Assembly (NCBI GenBank): GCA_035559535.1
Contig: DATMBG010000002.1
Span: 44,451-108,450 of the forward strand
DNA length: 64,000 nt
Reading direction: 5' to 3'
Source: Candidatus Limnocylindrales bacterium
GTDB lineage: Bacteria; Moduliflexota; Moduliflexia; Moduliflexales; JAUQPW01
Shown: positions 7,715 to 15,508 of the stretch, in pieces
How the letters are laid out: each line of letters opens with the position of its first letter
Numbering within the stretch: position 1 is the stretch's first letter
Program-made: the position numbers and the translations under genes
Notes under the pieces: generated by a model
Told to the model about the DNA's origin: nothing
Seen by the model: only the letters and a program-made list of their open reading frames with translations
The model's database searches: none

Positions 7715-10700
7715 TTGATAACCTTTAACATCATGGACTTAAAAAAATCTAAACGCTTTCTGGTCGGAGTAATCTTCTTCGTATTTTTGACCCTACTCAT
7801 CGGATACGATATCTGGACCGATGTTTTAAATTATCACTTTCGTCTAAGCCCTAAAAAGGGGATTTCGAACACCATCGAACTGTATCGAGGAAAGGTAAAC
7901 AGTTGGAACCCTTTTGGATTAAAGAAATATCAGCTAGAAACCGGATATCTACGAAACCAGATCGAAGAGGATAAGCTTTTTGCCGAAAAACCCTTGACAA
8001 ATTTTGAGACCTGGAATCTGGAACTCCTGGAATATTTCCCTCTTCTAAAAAGGATCTCTGCTTACCGGGAAATCGGAGAAATAGGAAAGGCTCTGAAATT
8101 AGCAGATACGGCCATTTCCAAAGAGAATAGGGCTCAAACCCAAGAGATCCTCCATCTTCTGGGTAATTTTCATTCAGGTAAAGTAATCTCTGTTTTGAAA
8201 GCCCATTTAGAACCCTCCGAAGATTCAAGTATCCGAAGAGATATCATTCCAATCCTGGGTTCCATGAAAATTCCCGAAGCCATGGAGGTTTTAATGACCT
8301 TATTGAAGGATTCAGACAAATACGTAAAACTGGATGCAGCCCAAGAACTTGTGCCAGTGGGAAGGACGGAAGTGATTGAACCCCTACTCATCTTACTCAA
8401 GGATTCGGATAAACAGGTCCAACTCAGGGCTGCAAAAATGCTCGTACAGTTAGGACGCGTGGAGGTAATAGAACCCTTGGTGACTTTACTGAAAGATCCC
8501 AATTATCATATTCGGACCGATGCCGCCAGGTTATTACTCCAATCCAGACGGGTCGAGATGATCGAACCTCTGGTAGCCTTACTGAAAGATCCGAATTCAG
8601 AAGTACGGCGTAATGTAACGGAAATACTGCTGGGCCTGGGTCATATTGAGATGGTCGAGCCGCTGATAGCCTTGTTAAAGGATTCCGATACTTCTCTGCA
8701 GCTTAACGTGGCCGAGATGCTGGTAGAGTTGAAGCGGACCGAAGCGGTCGGGCCTTTGATAGCCTTGTTGAAAGATCCGGATCCGGAAGTACAAACCCGG
8801 GCGGCCTTTGCGTTGGCCCGGTTGAGTCAGGTCGAAGCGATAGAACCTTTGATAACTTTACTGAGACATCCGATTCCTTTCATGCGGTTTCGGGCCGCAG
8901 AAGCCCTTGTACAATTGAACCGTGCTGAAGTCGTTGAACCCCTGGTAGCCCTCCTCCAGGACCCAGATCCGGAGATACGAGCACGTGCAGCATCGGTACT
9001 GGGACGATTGGGACGGACCGAGGCAGTAGGTCCCTTATTATCCTTATTAAAGGATGAAGATCATTTTGTTCGACGCACGGCGACATCGGCCCTTGTAAAG
9101 TTGGGTCGTGCTGAGGCGATGGAACCTTTATTGACCATGGTTAAGGATAAAGATCCCCTCGTACGACGTACGGTGACTTCTCTATTAGGAGAACTAGGGC
9201 AGGCCGAAGCAGTAGAACCTTTGATCACCCTCTTAAAGGATCCAGATTCCGATGTACGAAACCGCGCCATATCCATGTTAGAAGAGCTGGATCGTACCGA
9301 AGCAGCCAAACCGCTGGTAGTCCTGTTAAAAGATCCGAATACCTTTGTACGAAGCCATGCAGCAGAGGCCCTAATCCAGTTAGGTCAGGTCGAGATTTTG
9401 GAGCCTCTGATCACCTTATTGAAGGATGAGGATTCGGATGTGCGTAACCGTGTCGCTTCAATACTTATAGAATCAGGTCAGGTTGAAGCGGTAGAACCTT
9501 TGAAGGTTTTGTTGAAAGATCCAGATTCCGGGGTGCGAAGCCGTGCAGCGGCTGTACTGGCGGAGTTAGGTCGTATGGAGGCCGTAGAACCGCTCCTGGC
9601 TCTGCTAAAGGACCCGGACCCGGAAGTACGAAATCGTGCGGTATTTGCGCTGGTAGAACTGGGCCGCACGGAAGCTGTTGAACCCCTGATAGCTCTGCTG
9701 AGGGGTCCGGATAAATACGTACAAAACCGGGCCATAGCTGCCCTGGTGAAATTGGGACGGGTTGAAGCTGTGGAACCACTCCTGATTTTACTAAAGGATC
9801 GGGATCCGGTGGTACGAAGGGGTGCAGCGCTTGCATTGGGAGAGTTCAATCATGCCGAGGCAATAGAACCTTTAATGGCCTTATTAGAAGATCAAGATCC
9901 GGAGATACGAAATCGAGCGGCCCTGCTGTTGGGTAAATTGAGGTATCCAGGAGCTCTGGAATCCTTGATAAACTTATTAAAAGATCCGGATAAATATGTA
10001 CAAATGGGTGCGGCCTCTGCATTGGGAGAATTGGGACGAGAGGAGGCTGTAGAACCTTTAGAGGTCTTACTGAAGGATCCCGATAAATATCTGCGATTGA
10101 GTGCGACCTCTGCACTGATAAAACTGAGATATCCAGAACCTGTTGAACAATTGGGAGATCTTTTAAAGGATAAAGAACCCCTGGTGCGATATAGTACGGT
10201 CCAGGCGTTTGGAGAATCGGGTCTTACACAGGCTATAGAACCCCTGGCAGTTCTACTTAACGATCCCGATCCCTCCGTACGAAGTCGTACGGCATTGACC
10301 TTGGGTAAGTTATCTGCCGGGGAAAAGTTGGGGGCTCTTCAAGCTCTCTTCCAAGATGCCAGGGAAAAATATGAAGTTAAACTGGCTACAGCAATGGCTT
10401 TATGGGAATTAAACCAGAGGGAAGGCTTAGAATTTCTAATCGAGAAATCCAGAAGTCCAAGAGCCATCCAGCGAAGAAAAGTTGCAGAGATTTTGGGAGA
10501 AGTTTCCTCAGAACCAGGAACTTCTTTGCTGATATCCCTGCTCTCCGATAAGATACGAAGGGTTAGAATTCAAGCCATAGAATCTCTGGGACGTTCAAAG
10601 GGAAAAGCCTCTCTTTCCCATTTACATAGAATTCTCGAGGAATCTGATCCGAAAATTCGAGAGGTTACCGTAAAGGCCCTGACAGAAATAGCTTCGCCTG

Positions 10701-11413
10701 AAAGTGTTGAACCCTTGAAAAAAATAGCCCTGGATCCCCAAGAACGAATTCCTACCCGCCTATCTGCCATCACGGCCCTGGGAAATATTAAAACTGAACA
10801 GGCGGTACAGACTCTTTTAGAAATCCTCCAACAATCAGAAGAGATCTATCTCTTCAGCACCCTCCAGGCCTTAGGTAAAACGCACTCTCGTCAGGCAATC
10901 CCCTTTTTACAATCCCTCTTGAAACAACAGGAAGCACGCAGGCAGATCTGGCGAAAAGTTCGGGATGAGGATACAAAATTTTATACCGAACAACAATTTG
11001 AAGATTGGAAAAAACGATTGGAAGAGGTAAAACCCGAAAAACCGATAGAATTTGAACTGGCCTATGTCCTCAGCCAACTGGATCCTGAAATCGAGGGAAT
11101 TAAACTCCTCTCCCACGATCTGGCCTCTGTAAGAGAAGGGGCTTGGATGGGATTGTCCGGAGCTGGTACAGTTCAATTAATTCGGCAACTGGATCAGGAG
11201 CGACAGAGACGAAAGGGGGGTTCTCATCTTCATTTCCAAGAAGCCAGCTATCGGGCTATAGACCATGCCCTTATTACTCTTCAGATGCAGGGAGGAAAAA
11301 AAGAACTAGAAGAGTTGAAAAAATTCCTGCTACAGGTTCAGGACGAAGAGGGAATTTCTACCCGAGTAGAATGGACGATCAAACGATGGAAAAATCTAAA
11401 GAATAATTCCTGA
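7715..11413 (+). CDS. membrane-anchored giant HEAT-repeat (PBS lyase HEAT-like) protein
   Basis: A 1232-residue protein with one N-terminal membrane segment (about residues 15-32), a helical linker to about 185, then a long alpha-solenoid. From 8279 to 10324 there are 22 consecutive units of exactly 31 residues (93 bp) with no insertion or deletion, consensus (A/V)xEPLxxLLKDPDxxVRxxAxxxLxxLGRxE. More divergent HEAT repeats continue to about residue 1080, followed by a charged helical tail. Such solenoids act as protein-binding scaffolds; the N-terminal anchor would place it at the membrane. The start is either TTG at 7715, with AAGG nearby, or ATG at 7733. Partners cannot be guessed from the neighbours. 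Confidence 0.9.
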   Translation: MITFNIMDLKKSKRFLVGVIFFVFLTLLIGYDIWTDVLNYHFRLSPKKGISNTIELYRGKVNSWNPFGLKKYQLETGYLRNQIEEDKLFAEKPLTNFETWNLELLEYFPLLKRISAYREIGEIGKALKLADTAISKENRAQTQEILHLLGNFHSGKVISVLKAHLEPSEDSSIRRDIIPILGSMKIPEAMEVLMTLLKDSDKYVKLDAAQELVPVGRTEVIEPLLILLKDSDKQVQLRAAKMLVQLGRVEVIEPLVTLLKDPNYHIRTDAARLLLQSRRVEMIEPLVALLKDPNSEVRRNVTEILLGLGHIEMVEPLIALLKDSDTSLQLNVAEMLVELKRTEAVGPLIALLKDPDPEVQTRAAFALARLSQVEAIEPLITLLRHPIPFMRFRAAEALVQLNRAEVVEPLVALLQDPDPEIRARAASVLGRLGRTEAVGPLLSLLKDEDHFVRRTATSALVKLGRAEAMEPLLTMVKDKDPLVRRTVTSLLGELGQAEAVEPLITLLKDPDSDVRNRAISMLEELDRTEAAKPLVVLLKDPNTFVRSHAAEALIQLGQVEILEPLITLLKDEDSDVRNRVASILIESGQVEAVEPLKVLLKDPDSGVRSRAAAVLAELGRMEAVEPLLALLKDPDPEVRNRAVFALVELGRTEAVEPLIALLRGPDKYVQNRAIAALVKLGRVEAVEPLLILLKDRDPVVRRGAALALGEFNHAEAIEPLMALLEDQDPEIRNRAALLLGKLRYPGALESLINLLKDPDKYVQMGAASALGELGREEAVEPLEVLLKDPDKYLRLSATSALIKLRYPEPVEQLGDLLKDKEPLVRYSTVQAFGESGLTQAIEPLAVLLNDPDPSVRSRTALTLGKLSAGEKLGALQALFQDAREKYEVKLATAMALWELNQREGLEFLIEKSRSPRAIQRRKVAEILGEVSSEPGTSLLISLLSDKIRRVRIQAIESLGRSKGKASLSHLHRILEESDPKIREVTVKALTEIASPESVEPLKKIALDPQERIPTRLSAITALGNIKTEQAVQTLLEILQQSEEIYLFSTLQALGKTHSRQAIPFLQSLLKQQEARRQIWRKVRDEDTKFYTEQQFEDWKKRLEEVKPEKPIEFELAYVLSQLDPEIEGIKLLSHDLASVREGAWMGLSGAGTVQLIRQLDQERQRRKGGSHLHFQEASYRAIDHALITLQMQGGKKELEELKKFLLQVQDEEGISTRVEWTIKRWKNLKNNS
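8279..10324 (+). repeat. 22 in-frame tandem 93-bp repeats encoding HEAT units
   Basis: Twenty-two tandem units of exactly 93 bp, counted by reading each 31-residue unit in order; the arithmetic closes precisely on 10324. Units differ by many substitutions but never by length. They are coding repeats, not a CRISPR or satellite. Confidence 0.92.
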
Positions 11414-11431
11414 AAAGTTAAGAAAAAGGTC

Positions 11432-11460
11432 TTGACAACCCCGGTAAGATCAGCTTATTT
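11432..11460 (+). promoter_or_regulatory. possible tRNA promoter
   Basis: A perfect TTGACA (11432-11437) lies 79 bases before tRNA-Phe. The sequence 17 bases downstream (TTATTT) is a poor -10 match, so the call rests on the -35 element and position. Confidence 0.3.
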
Positions 11461-11515
11461 TTTTGAAGTATCTTGTGACCCAGGATGAGGTTTTTCTCTC
11501 TGGAGTCTACCCCTT

Positions 11516-11588
11516 GCCGGGGTAGCTCAGTCGGTAGAGCGAAGGACTGAAAATCCTTGCGTCCGCGGTTCGATTCCGCGCCCCGGCA
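11516..11588 (+). tRNA. tRNA-Phe (GAA)
   Basis: A complete cloverleaf: acceptor GCCGGGG pairs with CCCCGGC, D-loop AGCTCAGTCGGTAGAGC, anticodon loop CTGAAAA giving GAA, and T-arm with GGTTCGATTCC. The discriminator base is A and CCA is not encoded. It is followed 20 bases later by tRNA-Thr and is probably co-transcribed with it. Confidence 0.97.
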
Positions 11589-11608
11589 TCCCAAATAAGG
11601 TCAAATAC

Positions 11609-11680
11609 GCCGGCGTAGCTCAGTGGTAGAGCAGCTGATTCGTAATCAGCGGGTCGTAGGTTCAACTCCTATCGCCGGCT
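11609..11680 (+). tRNA. tRNA-Thr (CGT)
   Basis: A complete cloverleaf: acceptor GCCGGCG pairs with CGCCGGC, anticodon arm GCTGA-TTCGTAA-TCAGC gives anticodon CGU, and the T-arm carries GGTTCAACTCC. The discriminator is T and CCA is not encoded. A run of T residues follows at once, which may end transcription. Confidence 0.95.
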
Positions 11681-11688
11681 TTTTTAAC

Positions 11689-12453
11689 TTAAGCAGGTCT
11701 AAAAGCAACTATCCGAAGTCTTCGGTAATCTGCAACCCAGATTCCATCCCGATATAATTTTGGCTTAAGCCAATCCTCCAGTTTTGTGATTACCTCGTTA
11801 TGCTTCACAGGAGGAAGTTCTGTTAAAAGATGATTTCCAAACATCTCCATCCAATGGCGAAATCCCTTTTCCCCATCTTCAAATGGGGTTGGACGATCAA
11901 AGAGAGTTGCATAGGTTACCTCAAAACCCTGTTTTTCCAGGAGGGAAGTATATTCCCCGATACTGGGAAAATACCAGGGGATAAGTTCTGGCTTTACAGA
12001 ATAACCTATCTCTTCAAAAACGTGATGGATCGCTGAAAGAATAGAGGCGATATTTCCTTTTCCGCCTAATTCCGCAACAAAACGCCCCCCAGGTTTTAAA
12101 GCCTGCCAGATGCAGGCTATGACCCGCTCGGGTTCCTTCATCCAGTGAAGTGCTGCATTGGAAAATACGGCATCAAAAGGCTCCGGGAAGTGAAAGTCCC
12201 TTCCATCGGCTACTTCAAATCGTAGATCCGGATAATTCCTTCTGGCCTGCTCGATCATGGTAACAGCATTATCGATTCCCACAACTTCCGCTCCGACGTT
12301 GGCAATTTGCCGGGTCAGATGTCCCGTTCCGCATCCGAGATCCAGGATGCGTTCCCCTTTCTGAGGCGATAGAAGTTCGACCAAGTCCGTGGCAAACCTG
12401 GAAACGAAAGAATATTTACTGTCGTAAAGGGCCGCATTCCATTGAGTTGTCAT
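11689..12453 (-). CDS. class I SAM-dependent methyltransferase (trans-aconitate methyltransferase-like)
   Basis: A 254-residue soluble protein. The N-terminal WNAALYDSKYSFVSRFATDL and motif I LDLGCGTGHLT (about residues 38-48) are followed by an acidic strand end in VVGIDNA, a DGRDF loop, and the motif FDAVFSNAALHWM. This pattern is characteristic of the Tam/malonyl-ACP methyltransferase (BioC)-like branch. The NAALHW signature is typical of trans-aconitate 2-methyltransferase relatives, but many have other small-molecule carboxylate substrates. It stands alone on the minus strand, ending just after the two tRNA genes and separated from leuA by a repeat-rich spacer. Confidence 0.8.
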   Translation of the reverse strand: MTTQWNAALYDSKYSFVSRFATDLVELLSPQKGERILDLGCGTGHLTRQIANVGAEVVGIDNAVTMIEQARRNYPDLRFEVADGRDFHFPEPFDAVFSNAALHWMKEPERVIACIWQALKPGGRFVAELGGKGNIASILSAIHHVFEEIGYSVKPELIPWYFPSIGEYTSLLEKQGFEVTYATLFDRPTPFEDGEKGFRHWMEMFGNHLLTELPPVKHNEVITKLEDWLKPKLYRDGIWVADYRRLRIVAFRPA

Positions 12454-12776
12454 ATCCTATAGAGCCGAGATGTCAATCTTAATCACAAAGCACACAAAGC
12501 CCTTTGGGTGCTTCGGATACATCGCGGTTTTATAAATTCCGTGACCTTTTAAAACCCGATCAAAAATTACCAAAGTATAGCCTATTACCTTTCCCTCCCT
12601 CGTTTCACAGGGGAGGGAACTTTGCTTCCAAGTCCCTTCCCCTGCAGAGCGGGGGAAGATCAGGAAGGGGGTCCCTCTTCCACGCTGGGGAGAGGGAAAC
12701 TGGCAAATCTCCAGATTAACTCCCCAACTTCCTCTCCCGAAGCTTCGGGAGAGGAAGTTGGGGGTGAGGGTAGGGG
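12454..12776. other. repeat-rich intergenic region
   Basis: No gene. It contains pyrimidine/purine-rich REP-like sequence: an imperfect hairpin around 12636-12658 (CTTCCCC/GGGGAAG), related CCCTCTTCC and GGGGAGAGGG blocks, and the perfect palindrome at 12722-12763. Confidence 0.6.
12722..12763. repeat. 42-bp perfect palindrome, REP-like
   Basis: Two 21-base halves (12722-12742 and 12743-12763) are exact reverse complements with no spacer, centred on AAGCTT. It begins 13 bases beyond the leuA stop and could end leuA transcription or act as a REP-type mobile palindrome. A related copy with the same CTCTCCCGAAGCTT core lies at 36484-36511. Confidence 0.85.
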
Positions 12777-13934
12777 TTATTCCAATCTAAACGCCTGAGC
12801 AATTCTCCTCAAATCCTCATCGACAACCTCCTTTTTCGAATCGGCTACTTCCAGAAACTTCATATGGACTTTTTCAAATACCTCATCGGTGAAGATATAT
12901 CCCAATTCTCGCATTCGAAAACGGAGAGCATGCCGCCCTGAGCGGGCTGTCAGGATGATTTTGTGGGCAGGAGCTCCCACGACCTCCGGGGGGATAATCT
13001 CATAGGTTTTCCGATCCTTTAGAATCCCATCTTGATGGATACCGGAAGAGTGGGCGAAGGCATTGGCCCCGACAATCGCCTTGTTGGGTTGTACAGGAAT
13101 ATTCATCAATCGGCTTACAAGCTGACTGGTTGCGTAAATCTCCTGAGTACGGATGCGAGTTTCCGCATCAAAATAATCTTTTCGGGTATAAAGCGCCATG
13201 ACAACTTCTTCCAGAGAGGTATTTCCCGCACGTTCCCCAATCCCATTGACGGTTACCTCAACCTGAGTGGCTCCATTCTCAATGGCGGTAAGAGTATTAA
13301 TCGTGGCAAGACCCAAATCGTTATGGCAATGAACACTTAAAGTAACCCTATCGGTGACCGGTACACGCTCCCGGATTTGCCGAATCAATTCCCCAAACTG
13401 TGCAGGTACTGCATAGCCAACCGTATCGGGGATATTAACCACGGTTGCACCTGCTTTGATAACAGCTTCGATAACCCGGCAGAGATAGTCTGGATCACTT
13501 CGAGAGGCATCTTCGGTGGAGTATTCCACATCTTCGGTAAATTTCTTGGCGTATTTGACCGCCTCAACTCCCATCTCCAAACACTGTTCCCTATTTTTCC
13601 TGAGTTTTTTATCTACATGGATATCCGAAGTACCTAACACCATATGAATCCTGGGTCTTTCCGCAAAGCGTATGGCTTCCCATAAGGCATCTATATCTTT
13701 TTGAATCGTCCTGGCAAGTCCGGTAATCACGGGGCCCTTAATTTCCCGGGCGATACGCTTAACTGCTTCTAAATCGCCCGGAGAAGAAGCAGGAAAACCT
13801 GCTTCGATAACATCTACATTTAATCGAACTAATTGACGGGCTATCTCCAGTTTTTGTTCTGCGTTTAATTTGGCTCCAGGTACCTGTTCCCCATCCCGCA
13901 AAGTGGTGTCAAAAATCATGATAAATTTGCTCAT
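12777..13934 (-). CDS. leuA: 2-isopropylmalate synthase family protein, short form without regulatory domain
   Basis: A 385-residue DRE-TIM metallolyase. The N-terminus has DTTLRDGEQVPG (metal-binding Asp and catalytic Arg), and the barrel carries SVHCHNDLGLA and NGIGERAGN. This family condenses acetyl-CoA with a 2-oxo acid; the leucine-responsive leader upstream points to 2-oxoisovalerate and the first committed step of leucine synthesis. Typical LeuA is about 510 residues and ends with a leucine-binding domain; here the protein stops after the linker region (RRIAQAFRLE). Homocitrate or citramalate synthase activity is an alternative on sequence alone. No leuB/C/D is adjacent. A small hairpin (TCTGAC/GTCAGA, 13936-13955) sits over the ribosome-binding region. 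Confidence 0.85.
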   Translation of the reverse strand: MSKFIMIFDTTLRDGEQVPGAKLNAEQKLEIARQLVRLNVDVIEAGFPASSPGDLEAVKRIAREIKGPVITGLARTIQKDIDALWEAIRFAERPRIHMVLGTSDIHVDKKLRKNREQCLEMGVEAVKYAKKFTEDVEYSTEDASRSDPDYLCRVIEAVIKAGATVVNIPDTVGYAVPAQFGELIRQIRERVPVTDRVTLSVHCHNDLGLATINTLTAIENGATQVEVTVNGIGERAGNTSLEEVVMALYTRKDYFDAETRIRTQEIYATSQLVSRLMNIPVQPNKAIVGANAFAHSSGIHQDGILKDRKTYEIIPPEVVGAPAHKIILTARSGRHALRFRMRELGYIFTDEVFEKVHMKFLEVADSKKEVVDEDLRRIAQAFRLE

Positions 13935-14019
13935 CTCTGACTAATAAAAGTCAGAACCCAGAGGTCAGAAGTCAATATTTTTTTGGACTCCTGATTCCGG
14001 TCTTCCGACTCCTGAAAAT

Positions 14020-14053
14020 AAAAAAGCCATGGACAACTTTGTTGAACCATGGC
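14020..14053 (-). terminator. second intrinsic terminator of the leuA leader
   Basis: On the minus strand GCCATGG pairs with CCATGGC around a 14-base loop that itself contains AAC/GTT, followed by six T residues. It lies only two bases beyond the main attenuator U-tract. Confidence 0.75.
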
Positions 14054-14054
14054 C

Positions 14055-14088
14055 AAAAAAAATGCCATGGGTTTTTAGCCCATGGCAT
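14055..14088 (-). terminator. leuA attenuator terminator
   Basis: On the minus strand ATGCCATGGG pairs perfectly with CCCATGGCAT (10 bp, 7-base loop) and eight T residues follow. Its 5' arm overlaps the antiterminator arm CTACATGC (14085-14092), so the two hairpins exclude each other. Confidence 0.9.
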
Positions 14089-14206
14089 GTAGGAGAGTTA
14101 AGGGTTACACCGATTACGCCCCTCTACATGCGATGGGCTTCTTAAGAAGGAGGAGCCCATCCAGAAGGCTAAGTAAAAGGGTTTGTAATCGGATTAAACC
14201 GGTCAT
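14085..14206 (-). promoter_or_regulatory. leucine attenuator: pause and antiterminator hairpins
   Basis: Three alternative pairings precede the terminator. Region 1 GATGGGCT (14154-14161) pairs with AGCCCATC (14132-14139) and flanks the run of four Leu codons. Adjacent GCATGTAG (14124-14131) pairs with CTACATGC (14085-14092) to form the antiterminator. CCGATTAC (14185-14192) also pairs with GTAATCGG (14110-14117). A ribosome stalled on Leu codons would break the first hairpin and favour antitermination. This is inferred from pairing and from the known leu/his/trp attenuators. Confidence 0.85.
14114..14206 (-). CDS. leuL: leu leader peptide (30 residues, 11 leucines)
   Basis: A short frame from ATG at 14206 to TAA at 14114, encoding 30 residues of which 11 are Leu, in runs of three, two and four. 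The codons are mixed (TTA, CTT, CTG, CTC). Translation would sense charged leucyl-tRNA and decide between antiterminator and terminator ahead of leuA. Initiation is the weak point: no good Shine-Dalgarno sequence lies right before the ATG; AGGAGGGGG occurs about 30 bases upstream in an open frame without a standard start. The peptide itself is probably not functional. Confidence 0.85.
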   Translation of the reverse strand: MTGLIRLQTLLLSLLDGLLLLKKPIACRGA

Positions 14207-14310
14207 CTTATTTAGATCTTGATAAAATAGATAAAAAATCCCCCTCCTGGTCTGATAAGGAAGGGATAAAAACCTTTAGAATTCATCTCTTTCAGCTCTG
14301 CTCTTAATCA

Positions 14311-14340
14311 AGAGTAGAATCTCTTCCTTTATTTTGTCAA
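14311..14340 (-). promoter_or_regulatory. promoter of the leuA leader
   Basis: On the minus strand TTGACA (14335-14340) is followed after 18 bases by TACTCT (14311-14316), which keeps the three most conserved -10 positions. Transcription would begin about 95 bases before the leader peptide ATG. Confidence 0.55.
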
Positions 14341-14593
14341 GGATTTTTATTTAAAATTTTTGGAAAATGGCTTGACGGCTAAGGAAGAAGCAGTTTAAGT
14401 ACTATCCATCCGCTCCCATGGGGCCTCAGTCATTAACTTAACGGCCTTGGGAGGGTACATGAGGTTTTAGCAGCGCGTTCTTTCAAGGCTTTATAGAAGG
14501 ATAAACCGGGTAGGGCTTACGCATAAAGATCGGAGCAGATCTTAGGCTCTTAAAATCCATCAGTAACCTTAAAATCTTAGGAGTGTCGGGATT

Positions 14594-15508
14594 ATGAATT
14601 CAAATTTTGAAGGAATTTTTCCGGTTCTGGCCATTCCCTTTGATGAGAAGGGTCGGTTTGATGAAGAAAGCCTGCGGCGACTCATTGAGTTTCAGATCCG
14701 ATGTGGGGTTCATGGCGTGGTTATTTTCGGATTGGCCAGTGAGGTTTATAAACTCACCGATGAGGAACGAAAAATCATTTTACAGGTCGTGGTAGATCAG
14801 GTGAAGGGACGGATACCTATCCTTGCAGGGGCAGAGCATACCGGTACGGAAGCCGCCGTTCAACGGAGTAAGACCATGGAAGACCTGGGGACTCAGGGGC
14901 TTATGCTGACTCCTCCTTCTCTGATCAAACCGGATGCCGAGGGGATTTTCGACTATTATCAGGCAGTTTCAGATGCCGTTGGTATCCCTATTATGATTCA
15001 GGATGCTCCAACCTGGACCGGGATTACCTTACCCCCTTCCCTGCTGGTTCGCATGATGAAGGAGATTGAAAAGGTGAAGTATGTAAAAGTAGAAGCCCCT
15101 CCAACCGGTCTTAAAATGTCCAGGATTATTGAATTGGGCGGGGACGCTGTAAAAGTATTCGGAGGCTATGGAGGCCTGTACTTCTTGGAAGAACTCAAAC
15201 GAGGGATGTGTGGAAGCCTTCCGGGATGTGCCTTTCCGGAGGTTTTCGTCCAGATTTACAACTTCTTTAAAAAAGGTCAGGAACGAGAAGCGGAAGCTCT
15301 TTTCCACAAATATCTACCCCTGTTAGTCTTCCAACTGGCTTCTTTGGATGTTCTCATCCAGGTTCAGAAAATCATTCTCCACAAGGGAGGAATTTTCCAA
15401 TCCGATTATGTTCGAAGACCTGCCACTCCCATCGATGAAATAACCCGAGCGGAACTGGATAGATTCTTGGATACACTTCCGTTAGCGGTTTTTAACCAAT
15501 CTTCTTGA
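14594..15508 (+). CDS. dihydrodipicolinate synthase (DapA) superfamily aldolase/lyase of unknown substrate
   Basis: A 304-residue TIM-barrel protein of the DapA family. The Schiff-base Lys165 is present in YVKVEAP. The usual GTTGE loop reads GLASE (46-50), and the catalytic Tyr of the YNVP motif is replaced by Gln136 (IMIQDAP), so true dihydrodipicolinate synthase is unlikely. The family cleaves or condenses 2-keto acids with aldehydes through a lysine imine. AGGAG lies about ten bases before the ATG. It begins divergently from the leuA leader, with a 250-base region between their promoters. Confidence 0.8.
   Translation: MNSNFEGIFPVLAIPFDEKGRFDEESLRRLIEFQIRCGVHGVVIFGLASEVYKLTDEERKIILQVVVDQVKGRIPILAGAEHTGTEAAVQRSKTMEDLGTQGLMLTPPSLIKPDAEGIFDYYQAVSDAVGIPIMIQDAPTWTGITLPPSLLVRMMKEIEKVKYVKVEAPPTGLKMSRIIELGGDAVKVFGGYGGLYFLEELKRGMCGSLPGCAFPEVFVQIYNFFKKGQEREAEALFHKYLPLLVFQLASLDVLIQVQKIILHKGGIFQSDYVRRPATPIDEITRAELDRFLDTLPLAVFNQSS

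Noticed and set aside
8279-10324. Regular repeats as a possible CRISPR array
   Set aside because: Units are continuous coding sequence with no spacer/repeat division and are too diverged.
7851-11176. Many open frames on the minus strand and other frames within the HEAT gene
   Set aside because: They mirror the 93-bp repeat and its codon bias; none has a ribosome-binding site or independent protein character.
13936-14020. TCAGGAGTC/GTCAGAA short repeats before leuA as an operator
   Set aside because: They resemble decayed simple repeats; only the small hairpin over the start is worth noting.
13935-14340. T-box riboswitch for leuA
   Set aside because: The conserved T-box AGGGTGG-type antiterminator sequence and specifier stem are not visible; the leader peptide explains the layout.
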